The position numbers were made by a program, and so were the translations under genes. From contig JAFRQC010000054.1 of the NCBI GenBank assembly GCA_017428805.1, forward strand, positions 1 through 41,591: 41,591 nucleotides of DNA. Direction: 5' to 3'. The notes beneath the pieces are model-generated. The model was not told where the DNA came from. It saw nothing but the letters and a program-made list of their open reading frames with translations, and made no database searches. Shown one piece after another: positions 32,601 to 40,730 of the stretch (the first letter of the stretch is position 1; each line of letters opens with the position of its first letter). Source of the DNA: Prevotella sp. Its GTDB lineage: Bacteria; Bacteroidota; Bacteroidia; Bacteroidales; Bacteroidaceae.

Positions 32601-32867
32601 ATGGCAAACAAAAGGAAATTAAAGAAGAAGATCAACCTGATTTGTGAGGCTTTATTCGCAGAATGTGTGGCAGTGTCGCTCTACGGACCGTCGCCCAATA
32701 AAGAAAATCTGAACGCGCATGCGTTCTCGATTGTGAAGTTGCAGGATAACGCCATCCGACGCGTGTCTCACCCAGAACCCGGTGTCAAGGCCAAGAAGTA
32801 TTTTAAGGATCTGAGAGAGCAGTTCAGTGCACAAGTCAGTGACATCCTCGATCAGATAAATGCTTAG
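32601..32867 (+). CDS. Small conserved-type protein, 88 residues
   Basis: A small basic cytosolic protein from the ATG at 32601 (an ATG two codons earlier is possible). It begins MANKRKLKKKINLICEALFA and continues with ECVAVSLYGP, then a helix KAKKYFKDLREQFSAQVSDILDQ. No signal peptide, membrane segment or metal motif is seen. I recall similar small Bacteroidota proteins starting with a Lys-rich helix and the ECVA segment, but they have no known function. It stands 6 nt before the acyltransferase gene and is surely co-transcribed with it. Confidence 0.75.
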   Translation: MANKRKLKKKINLICEALFAECVAVSLYGPSPNKENLNAHAFSIVKLQDNAIRRVSHPEPGVKAKKYFKDLREQFSAQVSDILDQINA

Positions 32868-32873
32868 ATATTC

Positions 32874-33431
32874 ATGTGGAAATCGATTTGTAACTGGCTG
32901 TTATACAAACGAATGGGATGGACTATTGAAGTAACAGAAGACCATCCCGACAAGTTCATCATCTGTCTCGCCCCACACACCAGCAATTGGGATTTCATCC
33001 TCGGACTGCTGTATAGTAGGGCGAGAGGCATGCAGTGTAACTTCATGATGAAGAAGGAGTGGTTCTTCTGGCCCCTCGGTCCCATCTTCCGCCGTTTGGG
33101 CGGCATCCCCGTGTTTCGTCAGAAGAAGACGAGCATGACGGATGCGATGGCCGAGGCAGCGAAGGCCGCCAAGACCTTCCACCTCTGCATCACGCCTGAG
33201 GGCACGCGCTCGAGGACGGCAGACTGGAAGAAAGGCTTCTATTTCATCGCCCTGAAGGCTGGACTTCCCATCCTGCTCTATGGTGTCGACTACGAGCAGA
33301 AGCGCATCGTCTGCACCAAGACCGTCATCCCCTCCGGCGACCTGTACCGCGACATGAGGGACATCAAAGTGTATTACAAGGACTTCAAAGGGAAGAAGCC
33401 CGAGAACTTTACCATTGGAGAACTTGTATGA
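32874..33431 (+). CDS. PlsC-type lysophospholipid acyltransferase
   Basis: A 185-residue acyltransferase-fold protein. Block I is HTSNWD (His35 and Asp40, the HX4D catalytic pair). Block II includes FRRLGGIPVFRQKK, and block III is ITPEGTRSR. These fit the 1-acyl-glycerol-3-phosphate acyltransferase superfamily, which loads a second acyl chain onto phospholipid or other lysolipids. It is shorter than the usual PlsC (~240), lacking an N-terminal membrane hairpin. The substrate is uncertain. It overlaps the next gene by 4 nt (ATGA), so a membrane-lipid enzyme is coupled to a secreted wall-related protein. Confidence 0.88.
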   Translation: MWKSICNWLLYKRMGWTIEVTEDHPDKFIICLAPHTSNWDFILGLLYSRARGMQCNFMMKKEWFFWPLGPIFRRLGGIPVFRQKKTSMTDAMAEAAKAAKTFHLCITPEGTRSRTADWKKGFYFIALKAGLPILLYGVDYEQKRIVCTKTVIPSGDLYRDMRDIKVYYKDFKGKKPENFTIGELV

Positions 33432-36328
33432 AAAGAATTTGTTTACTGACCCTTGTTGCCTTACTGATACTCCCTGTCTACGCACAACAGGACATCAAGA
33501 AGTCACTCGACAACTATTTCAGGTCATACCGTCCCTACGGACAGCTCGTGCGTACAGCCTCTCGCCTGCAGAGCATTAACGTCAACGATACCACCAAGAC
33601 CATCGAGGTCTGTGCTGACTCCCATTTCGGCGAACAGCTCTTCACGCCCAAGTCTGCAGAAGATATCTACGACGCCGTGAAGAAAATCATCTCCCCTGCC
33701 TACAAGCACTACCGTCTCGTGGTGAAGACAGGCGGCTGGGACATCCGGCAGCTGGTGCCCACCCGTCTGCAGAAAGACCAGGATCCCAACCGTCTCTGGG
33801 GCGACATCGACTATACAGGCCGTCCGTGGGTGAGCAACGCCTCCCTACCCTATAAGGTCACACGCGGCCTGCAGAACCGTCATCTCTCCGTCTGGGCGAG
33901 TCACGGACGGTACTACAGTCTGAAGGACCATATGTGGCGCTGGCAGCGTCCTGCCCTCTTCGGCACCCGTGAGGATCTCTTCACGCAGACCATCGTCACC
34001 CCCTACCTCATCCCTATGCTGGAGAAGGCTGGAGCCATCGTGTTCACCCCTCGCGAAAGGGACTGGCAGGACCATGAGGCCGTCATCGACAACGACACGA
34101 AGAAGGCTGCTGACGGTTCACGCTATAAGGAGACCAAGGGCATCTTCGACTGGTATCCCACCAACATCCCAGGCTTTGCCTTCCACGAGGGTGGCTACGA
34201 GGAAGGTGAGAATCCCTTTGAGGCTGGTACGGCCCGTCAGACGAGTACCGTCAACGATGCCCATCTGAAGAGTACCATCATCTGGTATCCCACCATCCCT
34301 GAACCAGGACAGTATGCTGTCTACGTAAGTTACCAGACCGTAGAGCGCAGCATCGACGACGCCCACTACACCGTGTGGCATCAGGGCATCCCCACGGAGT
34401 TCCGCGTGAACCAGCAGATGGGCGGCGGCACGTGGGTGTATCTCGGCACGTTCCAGTTTGACGAAGGCAACAACGAACGTAACTGCGTGGTCATCGACAA
34501 CCTCAGCGACCGCGACGGTATCGTCACTGCCGACGGTGTGCGCTTCGGAGGTGGCATGGGAAACATCGCCCGTGAGGGAGAAGTCAGCCTCCTGCCCCGC
34601 TGCTTCGAGGGCTCACGCTACTTCGCACAATGGGCAGGCATGCCCTACTCCGTCTACAGCACGAAAGACGGACAGGACGACTACGGCGACGACATCAACG
34701 CCCGTTCCTGCATGACCAACGAACTCGCTGGCGGTTCCTGTTACATGCCTGATACCACAGGCCGTAACGTACCCATTGAGCTCTCACTGGCCGTACATAG
34801 CGACGCAGGCTACACCACCGACGGCAAGACACACACGGGAACTCTCGCCGTCTGCACCACTTTTATGAACGACAGCATCCTCAGCACAGGCCGCAGCCGT
34901 CTGGCCTCACGCGACCTTGCCGACGAACTGCTCACCATTATCCCCAACGAGATGCAGGCCATCTACCACGAGTGGCAGCGGCGCGAACTCTTCGACCGCA
35001 ACTACTCCGAGAGCCGTGTGCCGAAGGTGCCCAGTGCCATCATCGAGACGATGTCGCACCAGAACTTCGCCGATATGCGTTTCGGACAGGATCCCAACTT
35101 CCGCTTCAACTTCGCACGCAGCATCTACAAGACCTTGTTGCGCTACGTCAGCCGAATGCACCACGTGCCCTTCGTCGTCTCGCCCCTCACCCCAGACCAT
35201 ATATATGTCGTCCTCACCAGCAAGGGCGAGGCCGAGATTCACTGGACAGCTGTCGAAGATCCCCTCGAACCCTCTGCCAAGCCTTCAGGCTACATCGTCT
35301 ATACGGCTACAGGCCGTGGAGGCTTTGACAACGGACAGTACATCAAAGGCCGTGGCCACAGCAGCGTGAAGATCCCCATCGCACCAGGCCGTCAGTACTC
35401 CTTCCGTGTGGCTGCCGTCAACGAAGGTGGCGAGAGTTTCCCCAGTGAGGTGGTATCGTGCTATTACGCCCCAGAGGCTACAAAGACGGTGCTCATCGTC
35501 AACGGCTTCCATCGTCTCTCCTCTCCTGCCGTACGTGACAACTCCACTGAGCAGGGCTTCGACCTCGAATACGATGCAGGCGTCACCTATGGCCGTACGG
35601 CAGGATGGCTGGGGTATCAGACGTGCTTCAACAAGGCCGCGATGGGTAAGGAGACCACCAACGGCCTCGGCTATACCGACGAGACCCTCGCAGGACAGTT
35701 CATCGCAGGCAATGATTTCAACTACATCCGCACCCATGCCGATGCCATCTCCAATACAGGACAGTACAACATCGTGAGCTGTTCCTCAGAGGCCCTCGAG
35801 ACCAACGAGGTCACCCCGATGAAATATGATATGGTGGACCTCATCCTCGGCCTCGAGAAGAACGACGGTCACTCGCTGCGCCCCTATCAGGCATTCACGC
35901 CGATGATGCGCCAGCACTTGCAGCTCTTCACCTCACGAGGTGGTGCCCTCCTCGTCAGCGGCTCCTACGTGGGTGCTGATATGCGGATGCCGGCAGACCG
36001 CCGCTACCTTGAGGAAGTGCTCAAATGCAACTACCTGGGCACGGATGCCGACACACTGCGCCGCAACCATATCAGCGGTCTCGGCACCACCTTTGCCTTC
36101 TACCGCCAGCTCAATGAACACCACTATGCTGCCACCCATCCCGATGTGCTACAGCCAGTGGCTCCCGCCTTCTGTGCCATGCGCTATGCCGACCAGCAGA
36201 GTGCCTGCGTCGCCTACGACGGTGCAGACTACAAAGCCATGACGCTCGGTTTCCCCTTCGAGTGTATCAAGGAGGAATATGTGCGCTTCGCCCTTATGCG
36301 GGGTATCCTGAAATTCCTATTACATTAA
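33428..36328 (+). CDS. Large secreted amidase-like protein with golvesin-type and FN3 domains
   Basis: A 966-residue exported protein with the signal peptide MKRICLLTLVALLILPVYAQ. The fold seems to be an Amidase_3-type (N-acetylmuramoyl-L-alanine amidase) domain. One metal His may be His159 in VWASHGRYYS, followed by the family-like LEKAGAIVFTPRERD segment. The later segments LAVHSDAGY and PSAIIETMSHQNFADM resemble the second His and the Glu regions. A golvesin-like beta domain (PTIPEPGQYAVYVSYQ) is inserted between these parts. A fibronectin type III-like domain follows (PSGYIVYTATGR to YSFRVAAVNEGG), and then a C-terminal alpha/beta domain. Bacteroidota homologues are often named xanthan lyase, which is unsupported by any lyase motif here. 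Activity is not proven. Confidence 0.75.
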   Translation: MKRICLLTLVALLILPVYAQQDIKKSLDNYFRSYRPYGQLVRTASRLQSINVNDTTKTIEVCADSHFGEQLFTPKSAEDIYDAVKKIISPAYKHYRLVVKTGGWDIRQLVPTRLQKDQDPNRLWGDIDYTGRPWVSNASLPYKVTRGLQNRHLSVWASHGRYYSLKDHMWRWQRPALFGTREDLFTQTIVTPYLIPMLEKAGAIVFTPRERDWQDHEAVIDNDTKKAADGSRYKETKGIFDWYPTNIPGFAFHEGGYEEGENPFEAGTARQTSTVNDAHLKSTIIWYPTIPEPGQYAVYVSYQTVERSIDDAHYTVWHQGIPTEFRVNQQMGGGTWVYLGTFQFDEGNNERNCVVIDNLSDRDGIVTADGVRFGGGMGNIAREGEVSLLPRCFEGSRYFAQWAGMPYSVYSTKDGQDDYGDDINARSCMTNELAGGSCYMPDTTGRNVPIELSLAVHSDAGYTTDGKTHTGTLAVCTTFMNDSILSTGRSRLASRDLADELLTIIPNEMQAIYHEWQRRELFDRNYSESRVPKVPSAIIETMSHQNFADMRFGQDPNFRFNFARSIYKTLLRYVSRMHHVPFVVSPLTPDHIYVVLTSKGEAEIHWTAVEDPLEPSAKPSGYIVYTATGRGGFDNGQYIKGRGHSSVKIPIAPGRQYSFRVAAVNEGGESFPSEVVSCYYAPEATKTVLIVNGFHRLSSPAVRDNSTEQGFDLEYDAGVTYGRTAGWLGYQTCFNKAAMGKETTNGLGYTDETLAGQFIAGNDFNYIRTHADAISNTGQYNIVSCSSEALETNEVTPMKYDMVDLILGLEKNDGHSLRPYQAFTPMMRQHLQLFTSRGGALLVSGSYVGADMRMPADRRYLEEVLKCNYLGTDADTLRRNHISGLGTTFAFYRQLNEHHYAATHPDVLQPVAPAFCAMRYADQQSACVAYDGADYKAMTLGFPFECIKEEYVRFALMRGILKFLLH

Positions 36329-36355
36329 ATAACAATTATCAAACAACTAAACAAA

Positions 36356-36700
36356 ATGAAGATCCAGACCAATTCCTCCGGCACCCGGAGCATCGAGATT
36401 GAGGAGACCCATCTCCAGACCATTGAGAAGTACCAGCTGTTGCGTGACCTCATCGACTCCAACGGCTACGTTGACGAACAGGTGTTAGACAAGCTGAAGC
36501 TGAACATCCGTTCCCTGCTCGAATCACAGGCAGGAGTAGACAAAGAACTGCTCGACCTCTGCCTCGACGTCATCTATCACCCCAACATGAAGGCCTTCGG
36601 CTTGCAACAGCTCGTGCTGCTCTACATCAACTGGAAGGACCGTGGCAACGACAACCTCGGCTCCACCACCCGGGCCATCCAGGGAACACCGTTCAATTAA
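36356..36700 (+). CDS. Small helical protein, 114 residues, unknown
   Basis: A protein with no signal peptide and mostly helical content. It starts MKIQTNSSGTRSIEIEETHL, and the helix EKYQLLRDLIDSNGYVDEQV is followed by a Leu-rich helix (LLDLCLDVIYHPNMKAFGLQ). I do not recognise the family. Codon use and GC content agree with the neighbours, so it is probably a real gene. It lies 27 nt after the amidase-like gene and 33 nt before ygiQ, all on one strand. The downstream gap is a TTGAACTT word tract. Confidence 0.62.
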   Translation: MKIQTNSSGTRSIEIEETHLQTIEKYQLLRDLIDSNGYVDEQVLDKLKLNIRSLLESQAGVDKELLDLCLDVIYHPNMKAFGLQQLVLLYINWKDRGNDNLGSTTRAIQGTPFN

Positions 36701-36701
36701 A

Positions 36702-36838
36702 TTTTGAACTTTGAGCTTTGAACTTTGAACTTTATGAATACTTCTAAAGACAAAAAACTTATGAGAGCGGATGCCGAAGAGACAAGCCGCCTCCAAGGTA
36801 ATCATAATGTTCAAAGTTCAATGTTCAAAGTTCAAAGT
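36702..36838 (+). repeat. TTGAACTT word tracts as an inverted pair around the ygiQ start
   Basis: The arm at 36702-36733 and the arm at 36809-36838 are inverse copies. Over 30 aligned positions 27 match. The loop is about 77 nt and holds the ATG at 36734. The second arm is inside the ygiQ frame and encodes VQSSMFKVQS. It even supplies an alternative in-frame ATG at 36821. Confidence 0.88.
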
Positions 36839-38749
36839 AAATTAACGGACTTTCTGCCAACGACGAAGAAGGAGTTGGAACTGCGGGGATGGGATGAGCT
36901 CGACGTCATCCTCTTCTCCGCCGACGCCTATGTCGACCATCCCTCCTTCGGCGCTGCCGTCATCGGACGCACACTCGAGGCGGCAGGCTATCGCGTGGCT
37001 ATCGTCCCTCAGCCTGACTGGCACGGCGACTACCGTGACTTCAAGAAACTCGGCCGTCCGCGCCTCTTCTTCGGCGTCGCACCAGGCTGTATGGACTCGA
37101 TGGTGAACAAATACACCGCTGCCCGTCGACTGCGCTCAGAGGATGCCTACTCACCTGACGGCCGTCACGATATGCGGCCTGAGTACCCCACCATCGTCTA
37201 TACGAAAATCCTCAAACAGCTCTATCCCGATGTGCCCGTCATCCTCGGCGGAATCGAGGCTTCCCTGCGCCGCGTCACCCATTACGACTACTGGCAGGAC
37301 TGTCTCCGTCCCTGCATTCTCTGCGACTCAGGGGCCGATATGATCACCTATGGTATGGGCGAAAAACCTACCCTCGAACTCGCCCGTCGTCTCAGCGAGG
37401 GTGAGACCGTCAGCGACATCACAGACCTGCCTCAGACCGTCTATCTCTCTGCCGACGTCCAGCCTACGCCTGACGACATCGTGCTCCACAGCCACGAGGA
37501 ATGTCTCCGCAACAAACGTGCCCAGGCCGAAAACTTCCGCCACATCGAGGAACAGTCGAACATGATGCATGCCCAGCGCCTCCTGCAAGAAGTAGGTGGC
37601 AGGACGGCCGTCGTCAATCCTCCCTTCCCCCCGATGACTACGGCAGAGCTCGACGCCTCCTTCGACCTTCCCTACACCCGTCAGCCCCATCCGAAATACA
37701 AGGGCAAGCGCATCCCTGCCTACGAGATGATCAAGTTCAGCGTCAACATCCATCGCGGCTGTTTCGGAGGCTGTGCCTTCTGCACCATCTCCGCCCATCA
37801 GGGCAAGTTCATCACCTGCCGCTCGAAGGAGAGCATCCTCCGCGAGGTGAGGCAGGTCATCCGGATGCCTGACTTCAAAGGCAATCTCTCCGACCTCGGA
37901 GGCCCCTCGGCAAATATGTACGGTATGGCTGGCCGCAATAAGAACGCCTGTGAGAAATGCCGACGTCCCAGCTGCATCCATCCGCAGATCTGTCCGAACC
38001 TCAATACCGACCACTCCAAGCTCCTCGACATCTACCGTGCCGTCGATGCCCTCCCAGGCATCAAGCACAGCTACATCGGCAGCGGCGTGCGCTACGACCT
38101 ATTATTATATAAAGGTAAGGACGAGGCCGCCAACCGTGCCGCTGAGGCGTACACCCGCGAACTCATCACCCGCCACGTCAGCGGACGCCTGAAAGTGGCA
38201 CCTGAGCACACCAGCGACCGTGTGCTCCACCTGATGCGCAAACCCTCCTTCCAGCAGTTCTACGAGTTCAAGCGCCTCTTCGACCGCATCAACCGCGAAG
38301 AAGGACTCCATCAGCAGATCATCCCCTACTTCATCTCCTCCCACCCCGGTTGTCAGGAGGAGGATATGGCGGAACTCGCCGTCATCACCAAGGGTCTCGA
38401 CTTCCACCTCGAACAGGTGCAGGACTTCACCCCCACGCCGATGACTGTCGCCACAGAGACCTGGTACACGGGCTACGACCCTTACACCCTCGAGCCCGTA
38501 TTCTCCGCCAAGAGTCCTCGCGACAAGCTCGCCCAGCGACAGTACTTCTTCTGGTACAAGCCCGAGGAGCGCCGCAACATCGAACAGAGCCTCCGCCGCA
38601 TCGGACGCGCCGACCTCATCCCACGACTCTACACAGGCAACGCGTCCAAGTCTTTCAATCCCAACTTCACGTATGACAATCATCGAGCAAAGCCTCACGC
38701 CAAAGAACCCCGCGAAGAAAAGCGAGGACGGAATCGTCGTCACAAATGA
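36734..38749 (+). CDS. YgiQ-family radical SAM protein
   Basis: A 671-residue cytosolic radical SAM protein of the UPF0313 group, with unknown reaction. The iron-sulfur motif is RGCFGGCAFC (Cys343, Cys347, Cys350). The N-terminal domain LDVILFSADAYVDHPSFGAA and the segment LGGIEASLRRVTHYDYW are family hallmarks, as is PYFISSHPGC. A second cysteine group (CEKCRRPSCIHPQICPN) may bind metal. Family N-termini normally begin close to KLTDWLPTTKKE, so residues 1-35 here are an extension made partly by a repeat; the true start could be the ATG at 36821. The C-terminus is basic and overlaps the next gene by 77 nt in another frame. Confidence 0.92.
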   Translation: MNTSKDKKLMRADAEETSRLQGNHNVQSSMFKVQSKLTDFLPTTKKELELRGWDELDVILFSADAYVDHPSFGAAVIGRTLEAAGYRVAIVPQPDWHGDYRDFKKLGRPRLFFGVAPGCMDSMVNKYTAARRLRSEDAYSPDGRHDMRPEYPTIVYTKILKQLYPDVPVILGGIEASLRRVTHYDYWQDCLRPCILCDSGADMITYGMGEKPTLELARRLSEGETVSDITDLPQTVYLSADVQPTPDDIVLHSHEECLRNKRAQAENFRHIEEQSNMMHAQRLLQEVGGRTAVVNPPFPPMTTAELDASFDLPYTRQPHPKYKGKRIPAYEMIKFSVNIHRGCFGGCAFCTISAHQGKFITCRSKESILREVRQVIRMPDFKGNLSDLGGPSANMYGMAGRNKNACEKCRRPSCIHPQICPNLNTDHSKLLDIYRAVDALPGIKHSYIGSGVRYDLLLYKGKDEAANRAAEAYTRELITRHVSGRLKVAPEHTSDRVLHLMRKPSFQQFYEFKRLFDRINREEGLHQQIIPYFISSHPGCQEEDMAELAVITKGLDFHLEQVQDFTPTPMTVATETWYTGYDPYTLEPVFSAKSPRDKLAQRQYFFWYKPEERRNIEQSLRRIGRADLIPRLYTGNASKSFNPNFTYDNHRAKPHAKEPREEKRGRNRRHK

Positions 38750-39530
38750 CTTCATCGCCGTCATCGACGGCTCCACCTCGAAGGCCACGCGCCAGTGGAG
38801 CGCCCGTATGTCCAACGGCCGTTATGCGATGACCATCGTCAGCCGTATCATCAAGAAATTGGCTCCTGACGCATCGTGCCATCAGTTCTGCGTCGCTGCC
38901 ACGAAGGCCATCCGCGATGTCTACACCCCCTCCTGGTATCATTTTCCCCTCCTGAGTAGGAGGGGCCAGGGGTGGTCTGATCCACCTCTACTCCATCTCG
39001 CCTCCCATCCCGAAGAACGCCTCTGCGCCTCCGCTGTCATCTATTCCATCCGCCGTCGCGAGATCTGGCTCGTGGGCGACTGCCAGTGTCTCGTAGGCGG
39101 AGAACTCTGCGAGAATCCCAAACCCTACGAACAGCGACTGGCCGAGATGCGTGCCGTCCGAGTGAAAGAGCTGCTGGCAGCAGGCAAGACACCCGAAGAT
39201 ATTCTTGCTGACGATCAGGCCCGCGCCGCCATCATCCCTGAGATGCTCCGTGAGATGCAGCAGCAGAACAAATCCTATGCCGTCATCGACGGCTTCCCCA
39301 TCCCTGAGACGCGTGTGCCCGTCATCACCCTCGACTTCCGTCCCTGGGAGATCGTCCTCGCCTCCGACGGCTATCCTTTCCTCTGTCCCACGCTCGCAGA
39401 GTCCGAAGCCCGTCTCGACGAACAGCGTCGCAACGATCCCCTCAACATCGGCGAATTCAAGGCCACAAAAGGCTTCACACCTGGCTTCAACAGCTTCGAT
39501 GACCGTTCATACATCAGATTTTCAGTCTAA
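38673..39530 (+). CDS. PP2C-like protein (possible Ser/Thr phosphatase)
   Basis: A 285-residue protein with PP2C-like metal-binding segments. EDGIVVTNDFIAVIDGSTSK near the start gives the first Asp cluster, EIWLVGDCQCLVG the second, and WEIVLASDGYPFL the third. The usual GxxD and SDG strands are thus present, but overall similarity is loose. If active, it would dephosphorylate Ser/Thr proteins, or it may be an inactive relative. The start overlaps ygiQ by 77 nt; the PP2C-like strand begins inside that overlap, so the overlap is probably real. Residues ~91-103 (FPLLSRRGQGWSD) are encoded by a palindromic element (38946-38980) and look like an insertion. Confidence 0.72.
   Translation: MTIIEQSLTPKNPAKKSEDGIVVTNDFIAVIDGSTSKATRQWSARMSNGRYAMTIVSRIIKKLAPDASCHQFCVAATKAIRDVYTPSWYHFPLLSRRGQGWSDPPLLHLASHPEERLCASAVIYSIRRREIWLVGDCQCLVGGELCENPKPYEQRLAEMRAVRVKELLAAGKTPEDILADDQARAAIIPEMLREMQQQNKSYAVIDGFPIPETRVPVITLDFRPWEIVLASDGYPFLCPTLAESEARLDEQRRNDPLNIGEFKATKGFTPGFNSFDDRSYIRFSV
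38942..38980 (+). repeat. Palindromic element inside the PP2C-like gene, in frame
   Basis: Core CCCCTCCTGAGTAGGAGGGG (38946-38965) plus tail CCAGGGGTGGTCTGA (38966-38980), one base different from the copy in pcrA. Read on the plus strand it gives FPLLSRRGQGWSD, with no stop. Confidence 0.92.
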
Positions 39531-39532
39531 AA

Positions 39533-39564
39533 TTTGTGGGATTGCGAAAAAATGACTACCTTTG
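39533..39564 (+). promoter_or_regulatory. Promoter of tRNA-Arg
   Basis: TTTG (39533-39536), 20 nt, TACCTTTG (39557-39564), then CACCCGCAAAAC as in the tRNA-Lys promoter region. It begins only 3 nt after the PP2C-like stop. Confidence 0.85.
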
Positions 39565-39588
39565 CACCCGCAAAACTGCAACAAGGTC

Positions 39589-39662
<74 letters not shown>

Positions 39663-39668
39663 CCAACG

Positions 39669-39710
39669 AATAATCCCCGTCATTCCTGGCGGGGATTATT
39701 GTTCTCTTCT
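39669..39710 (+). terminator. Terminator of tRNA-Arg
   Basis: AATAATCCCCG (39669-39679) pairs perfectly with CGGGGATTATT (39690-39700) around a 10-nt loop, then a T-rich run. Confidence 0.92.
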
Positions 39711-39762
39711 GCTAGAACATCGTCTTCCTGCGATTCACTCTTCACTTTTCACATGCACAGAT

Positions 39763-39847
39763 GTTACGGCGTTACGGTGTTACGGCGTCAGCGCACAACG
39801 GCTATTTCTGTGCTATGGGCGCAGAGGTACCTGGCCCTTCTGCGCCC
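39763..39847. repeat. TTACGGCG word tract and a GGGCGCAGA palindrome
   Basis: Three units of GTTACGGCG/GTTACGGTG lie at 39763-39788. GGGCGCAGA (39817-39825) then pairs perfectly with TCTGCGCCC (39839-39847). The right half resembles the 29-nt repeat at 40700 and 41458. No gene is seen between tRNA-Arg and 39917. Confidence 0.72.
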
Positions 39848-39916
39848 TTAATAAGGATCACAATGAGTCAGACACTTCGTGTCACAGAATCTGGCACCAT
39901 GTTATCCACGTTTATA

Positions 39917-40300
39917 TTACATTTTTACTAAGAAATAGTCTACAGCTTTTTCCAATGGGTCGAGGTCGTTCTTCACAGAAGAGAATATGATGTCGCCATC
40001 AATATCAAAATAACCGTGCGCAATGTGGTTGCGAATACCCATTACATCCACCCAAGGGATTTCCGGACGCTCTTGTAACAGTTCACCTTTAGTGATTTTG
40101 TCAATCTTCTTGATGCCCTCGCCGACGGCCTCAATCAACATACAACTGGCTGCCAGCTTCTGCATACCGCTGGAAGACAGATAGTAATCGTCAGGGGAAT
40201 CAACCTCTTCATTCCACTCCTTCAACTGACCGATTGCTGCCCGTATCTGTTCAAGAGTGGCCTTGACCCTCCTACGGTCATCTGATGACATAAATTCCAT
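39917..40300 (-). CDS. hepT: HepT-like toxin (HEPN domain ribonuclease)
   Basis: A 127-residue protein from the ATG at 40300 (an ATG at 40291 is also possible). The helical HEPN fold ends in the RX4HXY motif, seen exactly as RNHIAHGY, the catalytic segment of HEPN RNases. In the known MntA-HepT system the toxin cuts RNA and is silenced when MntA adds AMP units to the Tyr of this motif. The gene overlaps mntA by about 23 nt, the normal antitoxin-first order. A longer frame to 40357 is rejected because it lies deeper inside mntA. The pair stands in the gene-poor tail after tRNA-Arg. Confidence 0.88.
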   Translation of the reverse strand: MEFMSSDDRRRVKATLEQIRAAIGQLKEWNEEVDSPDDYYLSSSGMQKLAASCMLIEAVGEGIKKIDKITKGELLQERPEIPWVDVMGIRNHIAHGYFDIDGDIIFSSVKNDLDPLEKAVDYFLVKM

Positions 40301-40574
40301 CGCGCTCAATATTTTCAAGGAGATAGGGATTGATGTGCTTATGCATACGAACAACATCGACTGTACATTGTAGCAGTTGTTCCAAGAACCGCTTCAGACG
40401 GACAAGTAGATAGAGGCTTGGCTCCATGTCAACACAAATGTCCACATCGCTGTCTTCACGCTGTTCACCTCTTGAAACGGAGCCGAACAACCGCAAAGAA
40501 CGTATACCGAACTGGCTACGTAACTCATCTGCATGGGCTGATATCAAATCAATGTACTCTTTAGCAGTTCTCAT
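40278..40574 (-). CDS. mntA: MntA-like antitoxin (minimal nucleotidyltransferase)
   Basis: A 98-residue minimal nucleotidyltransferase. The catalytic motif GSX10DXD is exact: Gly31 and Ser32 in FGSVSRGEQRE and the Asp43-x-Asp45 pair in DSDVDI. A third acidic position may be Asp73 in CTVDVVRM. By analogy with the characterised system it transfers AMP from ATP to the Tyr of HepT. Its promoter box lies at 40595-40602, about 21 nt upstream. Its stop codon lies inside hepT. Confidence 0.88.
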   Translation of the reverse strand: MRTAKEYIDLISAHADELRSQFGIRSLRLFGSVSRGEQREDSDVDICVDMEPSLYLLVRLKRFLEQLLQCTVDVVRMHKHINPYLLENIERDGIYVIR

Positions 40575-40594
40575 AAATATATCATTTCACGGGG

Positions 40595-40602
40595 CAAAGA
40601 TA
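40595..40602 (-). promoter_or_regulatory. -7 box of mntA-hepT
   Basis: TATCTTTG on the minus strand, 21 nt before the mntA start at 40574. Confidence 0.6.
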
Positions 40603-40699
40603 GGAAATATTTCGGAGACTTGCAAGGAATTGGTGAAGTTTTTTTGAGGCTTGGGCGGAATATCACAGCAGGGACTGTCTCTTTTGTGCGACAGATTTT

Positions 40700-40728
40700 G
40701 GTGCCTGACCCTTCTGCGCCCTGATATG
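40700..40728. repeat. 29-nt direct repeat, left copy
   Basis: The 29 nt beginning GGTGCCTGACCCTTCTGCGC are identical to 41458-41486, 758 nt away. A degenerate form is at 39827-39847. The left copy sits exactly where homology of the broken nuclease gene ends. Confidence 0.9.
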
Positions 40729-40730
40729 CG

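Noticed and set aside
33428..36328. Naming the large secreted protein a xanthan lyase
   Set aside because: No polysaccharide lyase motif is visible; amidase-like and golvesin-like segments explain the sequence better.
39763..39788. Short tandem units after tRNA-Arg, considered as a CRISPR array
   Set aside because: Units are 9 nt with no spacers, and no cas genes are near.
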